DNA of 64,000 bases, taken from contig NZ_CAMLJP010000006.1 of assembly GCF_946480385.1 (NCBI RefSeq), forward strand, positions 48,747 through 112,746, in the 5' to 3' direction. This document shows positions 50,002-59,308 of this stretch, piece by piece; positions within the stretch are counted from its first letter, which is position 1, and the number at the start of each line of letters is the position of its first letter. Below the pieces are notes generated by a model. That model was not told the origin of the DNA. It did no database searches and worked only from the letters and a program-made list of their open reading frames with translations. The stretch comes from an uncultured Azospirillum sp. (GTDB taxonomy: Bacteria; Pseudomonadota; Alphaproteobacteria; Azospirillales; Azospirillaceae). A program made the translations under genes and the position numbers.

Positions 50002-51363
50002 TCAGCGGGCGGTGCGGATGCGGGTCAGGAAATCGCCGACCCCGCGGTTCAGGTCGTCCGCCTGCCGGTGCAGCAGCCCGGCGGCGGACAGCACCTCCTG
50101 CGCGATGCCGCCGGTCTCCGACGAGGATTGCGTCACCTGACCGATGGAATCGGTGACCCGGCGGGTGCCGACCGCGACCTCCTGCACGTTCCGGGTGATC
50201 TCCTGTGTCGCGGCGGTTTGCTGTTCCACCGTGGCGGCGACGGTGGTGACGATCTCGTTGATGTGGGTGATGGTGCGGCCGACCGCATGGATCGCTTCGG
50301 CGGCATTGCCGGCGGCGCTCTGCATGCCGGCGATCTGGCTGGAGATGTCCTCGGTCGCCTTGGCGGTCTGGTTGGCGAGGTGCTTCACCTCGCTGGCGAC
50401 GACGGCGAAACCCTTGCCCGCCTCGCCGGCCCGCGCCGCCTCGATGGTGGCGTTCAGCGCCAGCAGATTGGTCTGGCTGGCGATGTTGCTGATCAGCTTG
50501 ACCACATCACCGATGCGCTTGGCCTCCTCGACCAGCCCGCTGACGGTGCTCTTCGTCCGCTCCGCCTCGTCGACCGCGGAGGAGGAAATGCGGGTGGATT
50601 CGGTGACGTGGCGGCTGATATCGGCGATGGAGATGGAAAGCTGTTCGGTGGCCGCAGCCACCGTCTGCATGCTCGACGAGGTGACTTCGGTTTCCGACGC
50701 CACGTCGGAGGAGCGGCGGCTGGTGCTGCTGGCGATTTCCGACATGCGCTGGGCGTGGGCCTGCATCTGGTTGGAGGCCGCGACCGTGCCCTCCACGATG
50801 CTTTTTACGCTGTCCTCGAAATTGCCGGCGAGCCGGTCGAGCGTGGCGCGCTTGCTCTCCTCCTCCGCCTCGCGATAGGTCTCCAGAAGCAGTTCCATGT
50901 CGAACCACGCGATCTTGTTCAGCGTCTCAAGCTGAGCGGCGCGGGTGCGGCGGGCGGCGGCACCGAACAGGTTGGCGGCCAGACCATCGTCGCCGCCGGT
51001 GAGACCAAGCTCGCGGGCGATGTTGGAACTGACGACGTAATGGCAGATGGACACCGCGTAGGCGGGAACGCCGTTCCGGTAGAACAGGGTCGCGAGCCGC
51101 TTGGCGGATTCGGTGAACTCGGCATCGATCCGGCCCGACGCCGCGCGCGTCCAGTGGTCCAGCCGCGCTGCATGCACATCGGGAAGCTTCAGCGCCGCCT
51201 GGATCTCCGGCCAAGTGTCGAAATGCCGGTGCCACTCGTCCAGAAGCGCGGGAAGCCGCCGCTCCGCAAATTCACGGTTGCCCCGCAGGCGGGCGAGATC
51301 GTCAGCGGTGATGGAGAAGGTGGCAAGTCGCTTCGCCTGTGAATCTGTCAGCTCGACGGTCAT
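50002..51363 (-). CDS. Soluble globin-coupled chemoreceptor
   Basis: A 453-residue methyl-accepting protein without membrane segments. Residues about 10-165 match the globin-coupled sensor (HemAT/protoglobin) domain in length and pattern ([28 protein letters not shown]). The signalling part (about 175-450) has the hairpin tip of chemoreceptors, [20 protein letters not shown] and [20 protein letters not shown]. The haem-ligand motif usually reads H-x-R-I-G; here it is FYRNG with Phe94 in place of the proximal His. His108 is nearby. The domain may not bind haem as usual. Confidence 0.88.
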   Translation of the reverse strand: MTVELTDSQAKRLATFSITADDLARLRGNREFAERRLPALLDEWHRHFDTWPEIQAALKLPDVHAARLDHWTRAASGRIDAEFTESAKRLATLFYRNGVPAYAVSICHYVVSSNIARELGLTGGDDGLAANLFGAAARRTRAAQLETLNKIAWFDMELLLETYREAEEESKRATLDRLAGNFEDSVKSIVEGTVAASNQMQAHAQRMSEIASSTSRRSSDVASETEVTSSSMQTVAAATEQLSISIADISRHVTESTRISSSAVDEAERTKSTVSGLVEEAKRIGDVVKLISNIASQTNLLALNATIEAARAGEAGKGFAVVASEVKHLANQTAKATEDISSQIAGMQSAAGNAAEAIHAVGRTITHINEIVTTVAATVEQQTAATQEITRNVQEVAVGTRRVTDSIGQVTQSSSETGGIAQEVLSAAGLLHRQADDLNRGVGDFLTRIRTAR

Positions 51364-51464
51364 GATTTTGGACGATCCTTGGTTCAGGTGCCTCTTTAGG
51401 ATCGTTCTACGTAAGTGAGGCCGTTCCGGATTGCCGGCAAACGGTTGCGGATGACCCCTATTTA

Positions 51465-51488
51465 TTCGTACCCAGATATGCGTACGAA
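51465..51488. promoter_or_regulatory. Inverted repeat upstream of the chemoreceptor
   Basis: TTCGTAC (51465-51471) and GTACGAA (51482-51488) are perfect inverted copies around a 10-base spacer, about 100 bases before the chemoreceptor ATG and 60 bases past the end of the TetR gene. It could be an operator for either strand; no factor is identified. Confidence 0.35.
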
Positions 51489-51547
51489 AGAGTTCAGCGG
51501 CCGATCATAGATGGGCTGGTTTCATGAATCCGCGCACCTTCGGCCTA

Positions 51548-52195
51548 TTATTCGGGTCGCGGACGCAGGCCGTTCAGCAGAAGGGCGATGGACTGGCGGG
51601 AAATCTCCGCCGGGTCCAGGTCGCCGTCCGGGCGGTACCAGCGCGCGACCCAGCTGAGCGCGCCCGACAGGGTGAAGGCGGCGATCTTCGGATCGCAGGG
51701 GGCGATGCTGCCTTCTGCGATGCCGCGCTCGATCAGGCTGCGAAATTTCAGGTCGATGCGGCGCTTCAGGCCGCGCAGGGTGCGGCGGCTCTCCTCGGTC
51801 AGCGGTTCCTCGCCGACGCGGATCACGCACATGCCGAAATCCATGGTGACGATGCCGACATAGGTGGTCATCACCGCCACCAACTCGTCATAGGCGCTGC
51901 CGCCATGGCCGATCACTTCGGAGGACGCGTTGTCGAGCAGTTCCAGTCCGATCCGCACGCACTCGAACAGGATTTCCTCCTTGTTCTTCACGTAATAATA
52001 GATGGTCGGCTTGGTGACGTTCAGCCGCCGGGCGATGTCGTCCAGCGAGGTGGCGTGATAGCCAAGCTCGTTGAACGCCTGCGCGGCGGTTCGCAGCACG
52101 GCGATCCGCTTTTCCTCGCGCTCGCTGCGGCGGTCGGCGGCGGTCTTCCATGGCGAATCCGACATGCGGCGCAGGCTCCCTTCGATCTTTGTCAT
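51548..52195 (-). CDS. TetR-family transcriptional regulator
   Basis: A 215-residue protein. I chose the ATG at 52195 (CAGGGAC upstream); ATGs at 52234 and 52165 are alternatives. The N-terminal helix-turn-helix is RTAAQAFNELGYHATSLDDI then ARRLNVTKPTIYYYVKNKEE, a clear TetR pattern. The C-terminal half (about 95-210) is a helical ligand domain with no diagnostic motif. It is divergent from acyl-CoA synthetase and dehydrogenase genes, so an acyl-CoA effector is likely. Confidence 0.9.
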   Translation of the reverse strand: MTKIEGSLRRMSDSPWKTAADRRSEREEKRIAVLRTAAQAFNELGYHATSLDDIARRLNVTKPTIYYYVKNKEEILFECVRIGLELLDNASSEVIGHGGSAYDELVAVMTTYVGIVTMDFGMCVIRVGEEPLTEESRRTLRGLKRRIDLKFRSLIERGIAEGSIAPCDPKIAAFTLSGALSWVARWYRPDGDLDPAEISRQSIALLLNGLRPRPE

Positions 52196-52284
52196 GCGTC
52201 CCTGCCCATCGCTTTCCCATTTGAGCGTGCCCATGTCCAGGGGCGCGATACCATCAGTTGGTTCAGCAAACTTGTTTCTGATCC

Positions 52285-52296
52285 TACTTTCAAGTA
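52285..52296. promoter_or_regulatory. Palindrome between TetR and acyl-CoA synthetase genes
   Basis: TACTTTCAAGTA is a 12-base palindrome except for the central TC, in the 196-base divergent region. Position and symmetry fit an operator of the TetR protein. Weak on its own; a second copy was not found. Confidence 0.35.
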
Positions 52297-52391
52297 ACTT
52301 TGGTTCTGGACAGTAAAAATGAAGGCTGGCCGCAGCCTGGGCAGCGGTGAGCGGCGCCGGCCACGAAAACCTGAAAACCCGGAGGACACGC

Positions 52392-53957
52392 ATGCCTATG
52401 GACGTTGCAAACGCGATCGCCGCGGCGCGCGGCATCAGCATCGGCGGGGCTCTGGCACGAGCCGCGCGGCGGTATGGCGGCCGCATCGCCCTCCGCTATG
52501 AGGGGCGGGAATGGAGCTTCACCGATATGCACCTTGCCGCGAAGCGGGTGGCCCGGCGATTCACGGACATGGGCCTCAAGCCAGGGGACCGGGTGGCGGC
52601 CTTCGGGCGCAACTCCGACGCCTATGTCGTGGCGTGGCTGGGCTGCGCGGTCGGCGGCTTCATCCATGTGCCGGTCAATTACGCCCTGACGGGGGAGGAG
52701 CTGTCCTACATCCTGACGCAGTCAGGCGCGCGGATGGTGCTGCACGACGCCGATCTGGCCGGCCCTCTGGCCGATGCCGGTGAGGCCGCGCGGCTGGACT
52801 GGACCGGGACGCTGGCCGCCGGCACCGGCGAGCTGGACGTGCTGGCCATCGCGCAGGATGCGGGCGCGTCGGCGGACATCGAGGTGGTGGTGGATGCCGA
52901 CACGGTGGTTCAGCTTCTCTACACCTCCGGCACCACCGCGGCGCCGAAGGGCGCGATGATGACCCACGGCAGCCTGCTGGCGGAGTATGAAAGCGCCATC
53001 CACGACTGTCGTTTCACCGGGAGCGACCGGGCGTTGGCGGCGCTGCCGCTCTACCATTCGGCGCAGATGCACGTCTTCCTGATGCCGCAGCTGATGGTCG
53101 GCGCCACCACCCTGCTGATCCAGGCCCCGGCGCTGAAGCAATGCCTGGAGCTAATCGAGGCGCACCGGATCACCTCCTTCTTCGCGCCGCCCACCGTCTG
53201 GGTCGGGCTTCTGCGCCATGCCGATTTCGACTCGCATGATCTGGGATCGCTGGAAAAACTCTATTACGGCGCCTCGATCATGCCGGTTCCGGTGCTGCAG
53301 GAGCTTCGCCGCCGCCTGCCCAACGCCCGCGCCTTCAACTGCTACGGCCAGAGCGAGATCGGCCCGCTCGCCACCGTCCTGTCGCCGGAGGAGCATGAGG
53401 AACGCCCCGCCTCCGCCGGCCGCCCGGTGTTGAATGTCGAGACGCGGGTGGTCGATCTGGACATGAACGACGTGCCGCCGGGCACCCATGGCGAGATCGT
53501 CCATCGCTCCCCCCAGCTGATGGTCGGCTATTGGGACAAGGAGCGCGAGACGGAAGAGGCGTTCCAGGGCGGCTGGTTCCATTCCGGCGACGTCGGCTAT
53601 CTGGACGAGGCCGGCTATCTCTACATTGTCGACCGCATCAAGGACGTCATCAACACCGGCGGCGTGGTGGTCGCCAGCCGCGAGGTGGAGGAGGCGATCT
53701 ACACCCATCCCGCCGTCGCAGAGGTCGCGGTGGTGGCGCTGCCCGACCCGAAATGGATCGAGGCGGTGACCGCCTTCGTCGTCCTGCGCAACGGGCAGAG
53801 CGTGGATGCCGAGGGGCTGATCGCCCATTGCCGCGGCCATCTGGCGCCCTTCAAGCTGCCCAAGCAGGTGCATTTCGTCGACAGCCTGCCGCGCAACACC
53901 GCCGGCAAGCTGCTGAAGCGCGAACTCCGCCGGGCCTATGGCGAGACTGCAGCATGA
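52392..53957 (+). CDS. Acyl-CoA synthetase (AMP-forming)
   Basis: A 521-residue AMP-forming ligase that activates a carboxylic acid to its CoA ester. The ATG at 52392 follows GGAGGA. The phosphate-binding loop is YTSGTTAAPKGAMMTH (about 192). The nucleotide motif NCYGQSEIGPLATVLSP and the hinge DRIKDVINTGGVVVASREVE are intact, and the C-terminal Lys is in NTAGKLLKRELR. It resembles medium- or long-chain fatty-acyl synthetases; the substrate is not fixed. It overlaps the dehydrogenase by 4 bases, so the two act in one pathway. Confidence 0.92.
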   Translation: MPMDVANAIAAARGISIGGALARAARRYGGRIALRYEGREWSFTDMHLAAKRVARRFTDMGLKPGDRVAAFGRNSDAYVVAWLGCAVGGFIHVPVNYALTGEELSYILTQSGARMVLHDADLAGPLADAGEAARLDWTGTLAAGTGELDVLAIAQDAGASADIEVVVDADTVVQLLYTSGTTAAPKGAMMTHGSLLAEYESAIHDCRFTGSDRALAALPLYHSAQMHVFLMPQLMVGATTLLIQAPALKQCLELIEAHRITSFFAPPTVWVGLLRHADFDSHDLGSLEKLYYGASIMPVPVLQELRRRLPNARAFNCYGQSEIGPLATVLSPEEHEERPASAGRPVLNVETRVVDLDMNDVPPGTHGEIVHRSPQLMVGYWDKERETEEAFQGGWFHSGDVGYLDEAGYLYIVDRIKDVINTGGVVVASREVEEAIYTHPAVAEVAVVALPDPKWIEAVTAFVVLRNGQSVDAEGLIAHCRGHLAPFKLPKQVHFVDSLPRNTAGKLLKRELRRAYGETAA

Positions 53958-55717
53958 GCGTCTACGAACCGCCGCTGCAATCCGTCCGCTTCCTCGTCAA
54001 CGAGGTGCTGAAGGCTCCCGACGCGCTTGCCGCAGCGGGTTGGGAGGACGCGACGCCCGATCTGTTCGACGCGGTGCTGGCCCAGGGCGGGCGGCTGGCG
54101 GTGGACGTTCTGCTGCCGCTCGACCGTTCCGGCGACGAGGAGGGCGCGCGGGTAGACGGAGACGGCGTGCGCATGCCCGCCGGTTTCGGCGAGGCGTGGC
54201 GGCATTGGCGCGAGGGCGGCTGGAACGGGCTGGCCGGTGCCCCGGACTATGGCGGGCAGGGGATGCCGGCGCTGCTCGACACGCTGGTGACGGAGTTGGT
54301 CTGCGCGGCGAATCTCGCCTTCAGCATCACCCCCGGCCTGACCCAGGGCGCCATCCGGGCGCTCGCCGCCCATGGCGACGCGGCGGTGAAGGAGCGCTGC
54401 CTGCCGCCGATGCTGGCCGGCGACTGGACCGGTGCCATGGCGCTGACCGAACCGCAGGCCGGCACCGACCTGGGGCTGCTGCGGACGCAGGCCGTGCCGG
54501 TGGGCGACGGCACCTACCGGCTGGCGGGGCAGAAGATGTTCATCTCCTCGGCCGACCATGACCTGACCGGGAATCTCGTGCATCTGGTGCTGGCCCGCCT
54601 GCCCGATGCACCGCCGGGCACCCGCGGCATCAGCCTGTTCGTGGTGCCGAAGCGCCTGCCCGACGGCGCCCGCAACGACTGGTCGGTGCTGTCGGTCGAG
54701 CGCAAGATGGGTCTGCATGCCTCGCCCACCTGCGTGGTGTCCTACGAGGGCGCCGTCGGCTGGATGGTGGGAGAGCCGCATCGCGGCCTCGCCGCCATGT
54801 TCACGATGATGAACCACGAACGGCTGTTCGTCGGCATCCAGGGCATCGGCGTGGGGGAACGCGCGGCGCAGGCGGCCCTGGCTTATGCCCGCGGCCGCGT
54901 GCAGGGCAGGGCGCCCGGCGGCGGTGCCGTGGGGGATCCGATCCTGCATCATCCCGACGTGCGGCGGATGGTGCTGACCGCCCGCGTGCTGACTGATGCA
55001 GGACGGGCGCTCGCCGGATTGGTGGCACTGTGGCTCGACCGGGCCGCCAAGGATCCGTCGCTGGCGGAGGAGGCAGAGGATTGGGCGGCGCTGCTGACCC
55101 CGGTGGTGAAGGCCGCCGGCACCGATTTCGGCTTCGAGGCGGCGGTGCTGGCCCAGCAGGTGATGGGCGGCCACGGCTATATCCGCGACAATGGCGTCGA
55201 GCAGTTGGTCCGCGACGTGCGGGCGACGCAGATCTATGAGGGGACCAACGGCGTCCAGGCGCTCGACCTCGTGCAGCGCAAGCTGACCCTGCATGGCGGC
55301 CGGCCGCTGAGGCGGATGCTGGACGCGGTGGAGGATGCGGCGACGACGCTGGCCGACGATCCGGCGACCGCCGACCTAGCGGAGCCGTTGCGGAGTGCTG
55401 CCGACCGGCTGCGCGGCTTGGCCGACTGGCTGCGCCAGGAGGGGCGCGACCCGCGCGACGGGGCGGCCGGGGCCACCGACCTGCTGCGGCTGACCGCGCT
55501 GGTCGCCTATGGCTGGATGTGGGGACTGACCGCCTCCGCCGCGGCCCGGCGACCGGACGGCTACGACCCGGCATTCCTTGACGCGCGCATCGGATTGGCG
55601 CGGTTCTTCATGACCCGGCTGCTGCCGGAAGCCGCCATGCTGGAGGCCCGCATCCGCAGTGGTTATGCCGGAATGGATGCCGGACTGTCCGATCGGCTGG
55701 AGGGCGTCGAAGGATAG
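53954..55717 (+). CDS. Acyl-CoA dehydrogenase
   Basis: A 587-residue flavoenzyme. The ATG overlaps the synthetase stop. The FAD and substrate motifs are MALTEPQAGTDLGLLRTQ and QKMFISSADHD, and the catalytic-base region is QIYEGTNGVQALDL. The long C-terminal extension (about 460-587) and overall length match the DmdC/long-chain subgroup (about 590 residues) rather than the 380-residue short-chain enzymes. Together with the synthetase it should activate and desaturate a fatty acid or a methylthio-acid; a 3-methylmercaptopropionate role is possible. Confidence 0.92.
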   Translation: MSVYEPPLQSVRFLVNEVLKAPDALAAAGWEDATPDLFDAVLAQGGRLAVDVLLPLDRSGDEEGARVDGDGVRMPAGFGEAWRHWREGGWNGLAGAPDYGGQGMPALLDTLVTELVCAANLAFSITPGLTQGAIRALAAHGDAAVKERCLPPMLAGDWTGAMALTEPQAGTDLGLLRTQAVPVGDGTYRLAGQKMFISSADHDLTGNLVHLVLARLPDAPPGTRGISLFVVPKRLPDGARNDWSVLSVERKMGLHASPTCVVSYEGAVGWMVGEPHRGLAAMFTMMNHERLFVGIQGIGVGERAAQAALAYARGRVQGRAPGGGAVGDPILHHPDVRRMVLTARVLTDAGRALAGLVALWLDRAAKDPSLAEEAEDWAALLTPVVKAAGTDFGFEAAVLAQQVMGGHGYIRDNGVEQLVRDVRATQIYEGTNGVQALDLVQRKLTLHGGRPLRRMLDAVEDAATTLADDPATADLAEPLRSAADRLRGLADWLRQEGRDPRDGAAGATDLLRLTALVAYGWMWGLTASAAARRPDGYDPAFLDARIGLARFFMTRLLPEAAMLEARIRSGYAGMDAGLSDRLEGVEG

Positions 55718-55724
55718 CGACCCG

Positions 55725-56186
55725 TCAGGCCGCCGCGACGATCAGAACGGCCGCGATCAGTGCCACCGCGTCCTCCAGCAGGGCGGCGGGGCGGTCGCGG
55801 CCGAAGGCGGCGGCCATCCGCACGCGCACCGTATAGCCGACGAGCGTCCCGACGACGGCGCCGATGCCGCCGGCGATCAGCCCAGCGACCCACAATCCGG
55901 CATTCGCCCCGATGGCGGCCCCGGCGATGGCGCCGCCGGCGATGCGGCTGGCGAAGGGGAAGGGCTGCTTGCGGCTGGGGGTGGTCGGCAGTTTGTCGAC
56001 GATCAGTTCCACCACCGCCATCGCGGTGAAGACCCAGGGCGAGACCGGGTGCGCCAGGAAGAACAGCCAGCTTCCCGACACGTCGAGCCAGCCGCCATAG
56101 GCACCCCAACTGACGGCGGCCGGGCCGAGCAGCGTGCGTGAACCGGAGACGGCACCGATCAGAAAGGCGAGGATCAGGGCGAACAT
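55725..56186 (-). CDS. DUF4126 membrane protein
   Basis: A 153-residue protein with four hydrophobic segments and the DUF4126 opening LIGAVSGSRTLLGPAAVSWG. It also has the central motif VVELIVDKLPTTPSRKQPFP, then glycine-rich helices (GGAIAGAAIGANAGLWVAG). Function unknown. It lies 32 bases after the aldehyde dehydrogenase gene in the same direction, so it may be co-transcribed with the carotenoid enzyme, and it converges on the acyl-CoA dehydrogenase gene. Confidence 0.85.
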   Translation of the reverse strand: MFALILAFLIGAVSGSRTLLGPAAVSWGAYGGWLDVSGSWLFFLAHPVSPWVFTAMAVVELIVDKLPTTPSRKQPFPFASRIAGGAIAGAAIGANAGLWVAGLIAGGIGAVVGTLVGYTVRVRMAAAFGRDRPAALLEDAVALIAAVLIVAAA

Positions 56187-56218
56187 TCAATCATCCATCG
56201 TTTTTATTGCGTTTCTTG

Positions 56219-57646
56219 TCAGGCACGGGACCCTCGGCGCACTGCCTGCACCATCCGCCGGATCGCATCGGCTCGGGTGCCGGGGCCGCCATGGAACAGG
56301 CGCAGCGCCGCCAACATCAGCGCGTCGTCGCCCTCGCGCGGAGCCTCGAAATGCGGGCGCAGCCGCCCCTTGCGGATCGACACCGTCTTCACCTGCGTCA
56401 TCTCCAGCAGCCCTTCGGCGCCACGGGTGACGCCCCAGCCGCTGGCATGCCGTCCGCCGAAGGGCAGGCGCGGGTCGGCGGTCGGCACGATCAGGTCGTT
56501 GATCGTCACCGCCCCGGCATCGATCCGCCCCGCCAATTCCCTCGCCTGCGCCACCGGCCCGAAGACCGACGCCCCCAGTGCGTAGGGACTGTGTGCCGCC
56601 GCCTCCAGCGCCGCCTCCATGTCCCGCACCGGCACCAGCGACAGGACCGGGGCGAAGATCTCCTCGCGCAGCAACGCCATGCCGGGCCGTGCGTCGGTGA
56701 GAATCAGCGGCGTCATCGCAACGTCTTCGTCCTTCGGCACGATCCCAAGCGCACGCGCTCCCTCCGCCACCGCATCGCGCGCCAGGGCGGCGAGCCGGCG
56801 TCTGGTCGGCAAGGACACCGGCACCGGCGGAATCGCGGCGACCTGCCCCACGAGAGCATCCTCCAGCCCCACAGCCATTTCCCGCGGAACGAAGACCCGC
56901 CGCGGCGCGATGCAGGTGGCGGAGCCGTTGAGCCGCAGGCCGAATGCCAGCGCGCGGGCGACCTGCTCGACCTCCGCCCCCGGCAGGACGAAGACGGCGT
57001 CGTTGCCCGACAGCTCCATCGTCGAGGGCACCAGATGGCGGGCGAGCCGTTCCGCCACCGCTCGGCCGGTGTCGGCGGATCCGGTCAGCACCAGCTTGTC
57101 GATGCCGGCCGCGATGGCTTCGGCCACCGCCGCGGCGGACTCGTCCAGCACCTGGAACAGCCCCGGCGGCAGGCCGGCCTCCTGCAGCCACTCCCCCAGC
57201 AGGAGCATCGGCGCGCCACAACCCGACGCCGGCTTGACCAGCACCCTGTTGCCGGCGGCCAGCGCCTGGACCGCCTGCACGCCCGGTAGCAGCAGCGGGT
57301 AGTTGGACGGCCCGACGATCAGCACCGTTCCAAGCGGTTCCCGCCGCACCTCCACCTCCGCGCCGAACAGCCAGACCGGGCGCCCGCGCCGTCCCAGCCG
57401 CCTTGGTGCCAGCAGGCCGGCCGCCTCGCGTTCCAGGAACCGGCAGGCCTCCGCCAGCGGCAGGATTTCGGCACTGACGCTCTCCGTGGCACGCCGGCCC
57501 GGTCGTGTTTCCAGTGATCGCACGAGCCTTTCGGCATCAGCCGCGATCCGGTGGCGAAGTCCGCGAATAACTGAAAGTCGTAGCGAAATGACTTGGGCGC
57601 TCCACGCCGTGTAATCAGCGGATGATCGGCATTCTTCATTTCTCAT
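56219..57646 (-). CDS. Aldehyde dehydrogenase, probable carotenoid aldehyde oxidase
   Basis: A 475-residue NAD(P)-dependent aldehyde dehydrogenase. The cofactor motif is LTGSADTGRAVAERLA; the general base Glu is in MELSGNDAVFVLP and the catalytic Cys in NGSATCIAP. The start at 57646 gives the usual length but its ribosome-binding site is weak. It is divergent, by 108 bases, from two carotenoid desaturase-like genes, as is the aldehyde oxidase of 4,4'-diapolycopene pathways (Methylomonas Ald, staphyloxanthin AldH). Oxidation of a terminal carotenoid aldehyde to acid is therefore likely but inferred from context. Confidence 0.8.
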   Translation of the reverse strand: MRNEECRSSADYTAWSAQVISLRLSVIRGLRHRIAADAERLVRSLETRPGRRATESVSAEILPLAEACRFLEREAAGLLAPRRLGRRGRPVWLFGAEVEVRREPLGTVLIVGPSNYPLLLPGVQAVQALAAGNRVLVKPASGCGAPMLLLGEWLQEAGLPPGLFQVLDESAAAVAEAIAAGIDKLVLTGSADTGRAVAERLARHLVPSTMELSGNDAVFVLPGAEVEQVARALAFGLRLNGSATCIAPRRVFVPREMAVGLEDALVGQVAAIPPVPVSLPTRRRLAALARDAVAEGARALGIVPKDEDVAMTPLILTDARPGMALLREEIFAPVLSLVPVRDMEAALEAAAHSPYALGASVFGPVAQARELAGRIDAGAVTINDLIVPTADPRLPFGGRHASGWGVTRGAEGLLEMTQVKTVSIRKGRLRPHFEAPREGDDALMLAALRLFHGGPGTRADAIRRMVQAVRRGSRA

Positions 57647-57754
57647 CGAAAGGGTTACTTCATCAGGAGGAGGGCTGTTTTTACAATCCATTTTCGACCA
57701 GGCTTCGTAACCATCACGACAAACTTCGGCAGCGCAGGAGCGTTTGGCAAGCGC

Positions 57755-59308
57755 ATGGAACGACAAGTCGTGATCATCGGCGCGGGGCCGGGCGGATTGG
57801 CATCCGCGATGCTCCTGGCGCTTACGGGTGCGAAGGTGACGGTGCTGGAACGGCAGGACCGCATCGGCGGCCGGTCGGCCGGCTTCTCCATGGACGGATA
57901 CCGCTTCGACACCGGCCCCACCTTTTTCCTTTACCCCCGCATCCTGGAGGAGATCTTCGAGGCCTGTGGCCGGCGCCTGTCGGACGAGGTCGACCTGATC
58001 CGCCTCGACCCGCTCTATCGGCTGGTGTTCGAAGGCGGTGGCGAGTTGCGCGTCCAGGCCGAGATGACGGCGCTGATGGCGGAGATCGCCAAACTCAGCC
58101 CGCGCGATGCCGAAGGTCTGCCGCGCTTTCTGGCCGACAATCGGGAGAAGATGGAGCGCTTCCGCCCGGTTCTGGAATCCGACTTCTCCAGCCCCTGGGC
58201 CCTGGCCTCGCTGCCGATGCTGAAGGCTCTGGGCAGGCTGTCGCCGCACCGCTCGGTGGACCGCGACCTGTCCCGCTATTTCCAGGACCCGCGCATCCGC
58301 CTCGCCTTCTCGTTCCAGAGCAAGTATCTGGGCATGTCGCCCTTCCGCTGCCCCAGCCTGTTCACCATCCTCTCGTTCCTGGAGCATGAACACGGTGTCT
58401 TTCACCCCCGTGGCGGGACGGAGGCGGTGATGGAGGCGATGCGCCGGGTGGCGGAAAGCCTGGGCGTCACCGTGCGACTGAACGAGACGGTGCGCCACAT
58501 CAGGTTCCTGGGCCGCCGCGCCGTCGGCGTGCGGACGGAGGCCGGCGACTATCCCGCCGACGCGCTGGTCATCAACGCCGACTTCGCGCGGGCGATGACG
58601 ACGCTGGTGCCCGACGATCTGCGCCGGCGCTGGAGCGACGCCCGCCTCGCCACCAAGAAATTCTCCTGCTCCACCTTCATGCTGTATCTCGGCATCGAGG
58701 GGAAGGTGGACGGGCTGGACCACCACACCGTCTATCTGGCGGAGGATTACGCCCGCAACCTCGCGGAGATCGAGGAATGCCGGGAACTGCCGCGCAGCCC
58801 GTCGATTTACGTGCAGAACGCCTGCGTCACCGATCCGGAGATGGCGCCGCCCGGCGGCAGCACGCTCTACATCCTGGTGCCGGTCGGCCACCAGCGCGGC
58901 CACATCGACTGGAAGGCGGAGGCGCCGCATTACCGCCGGCACATCCTCGACCGGCTGGCCGGCTTCGGGCTCACCGATCTGGAACGCCGCATCCGGGTGG
59001 AGCGGGTGGTGACGCCCGCCGACTGGGAAAGCCAGTTCGCGGTTCATCGCGGCGCCACCTTCAATCTGGCGCACAGCCTGGACCAGATGCTTCACCGCCG
59101 CCCGCGCAACCGGTTCGAGGATCTCGACGGCGTCTATCTGGTGGGCGGCGGCACCCATCCCGGCAGCGGACTGCCGGTCATCTTCGAAGGCGCACGCATC
59201 ACGGCGCGGCTGCTGGCCCAGGAACTGGGCCTGCCGACGCCCTGGCGCACAAAGACCATGGGATTGTCCGGCATGCTGCGGCAGGCCGTTGCAGGGGGGA
59301 TGGCATGA
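57755..59308 (+). CDS. CrtN-like diapophytoene desaturase (CrtI family)
   Basis: A 517-residue FAD protein. The dinucleotide motif is VVIIGAGPGGLASAMLLALT at the N-terminus, then DRIGGRSAGF and DTGPTFFLYP. The C-terminal FAD motif is DGVYLVGGGTHPGSGLPV, the CrtI-family signature. It resembles CrtN, which desaturates C30 4,4'-diapophytoene or squalene. CrtN and the similar CrtP cannot be told apart from sequence alone. It overlaps the next gene by 4 bases. No squalene or phytoene synthase is in the window. Confidence 0.85.
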   Translation: MERQVVIIGAGPGGLASAMLLALTGAKVTVLERQDRIGGRSAGFSMDGYRFDTGPTFFLYPRILEEIFEACGRRLSDEVDLIRLDPLYRLVFEGGGELRVQAEMTALMAEIAKLSPRDAEGLPRFLADNREKMERFRPVLESDFSSPWALASLPMLKALGRLSPHRSVDRDLSRYFQDPRIRLAFSFQSKYLGMSPFRCPSLFTILSFLEHEHGVFHPRGGTEAVMEAMRRVAESLGVTVRLNETVRHIRFLGRRAVGVRTEAGDYPADALVINADFARAMTTLVPDDLRRRWSDARLATKKFSCSTFMLYLGIEGKVDGLDHHTVYLAEDYARNLAEIEECRELPRSPSIYVQNACVTDPEMAPPGGSTLYILVPVGHQRGHIDWKAEAPHYRRHILDRLAGFGLTDLERRIRVERVVTPADWESQFAVHRGATFNLAHSLDQMLHRRPRNRFEDLDGVYLVGGGTHPGSGLPVIFEGARITARLLAQELGLPTPWRTKTMGLSGMLRQAVAGGMA

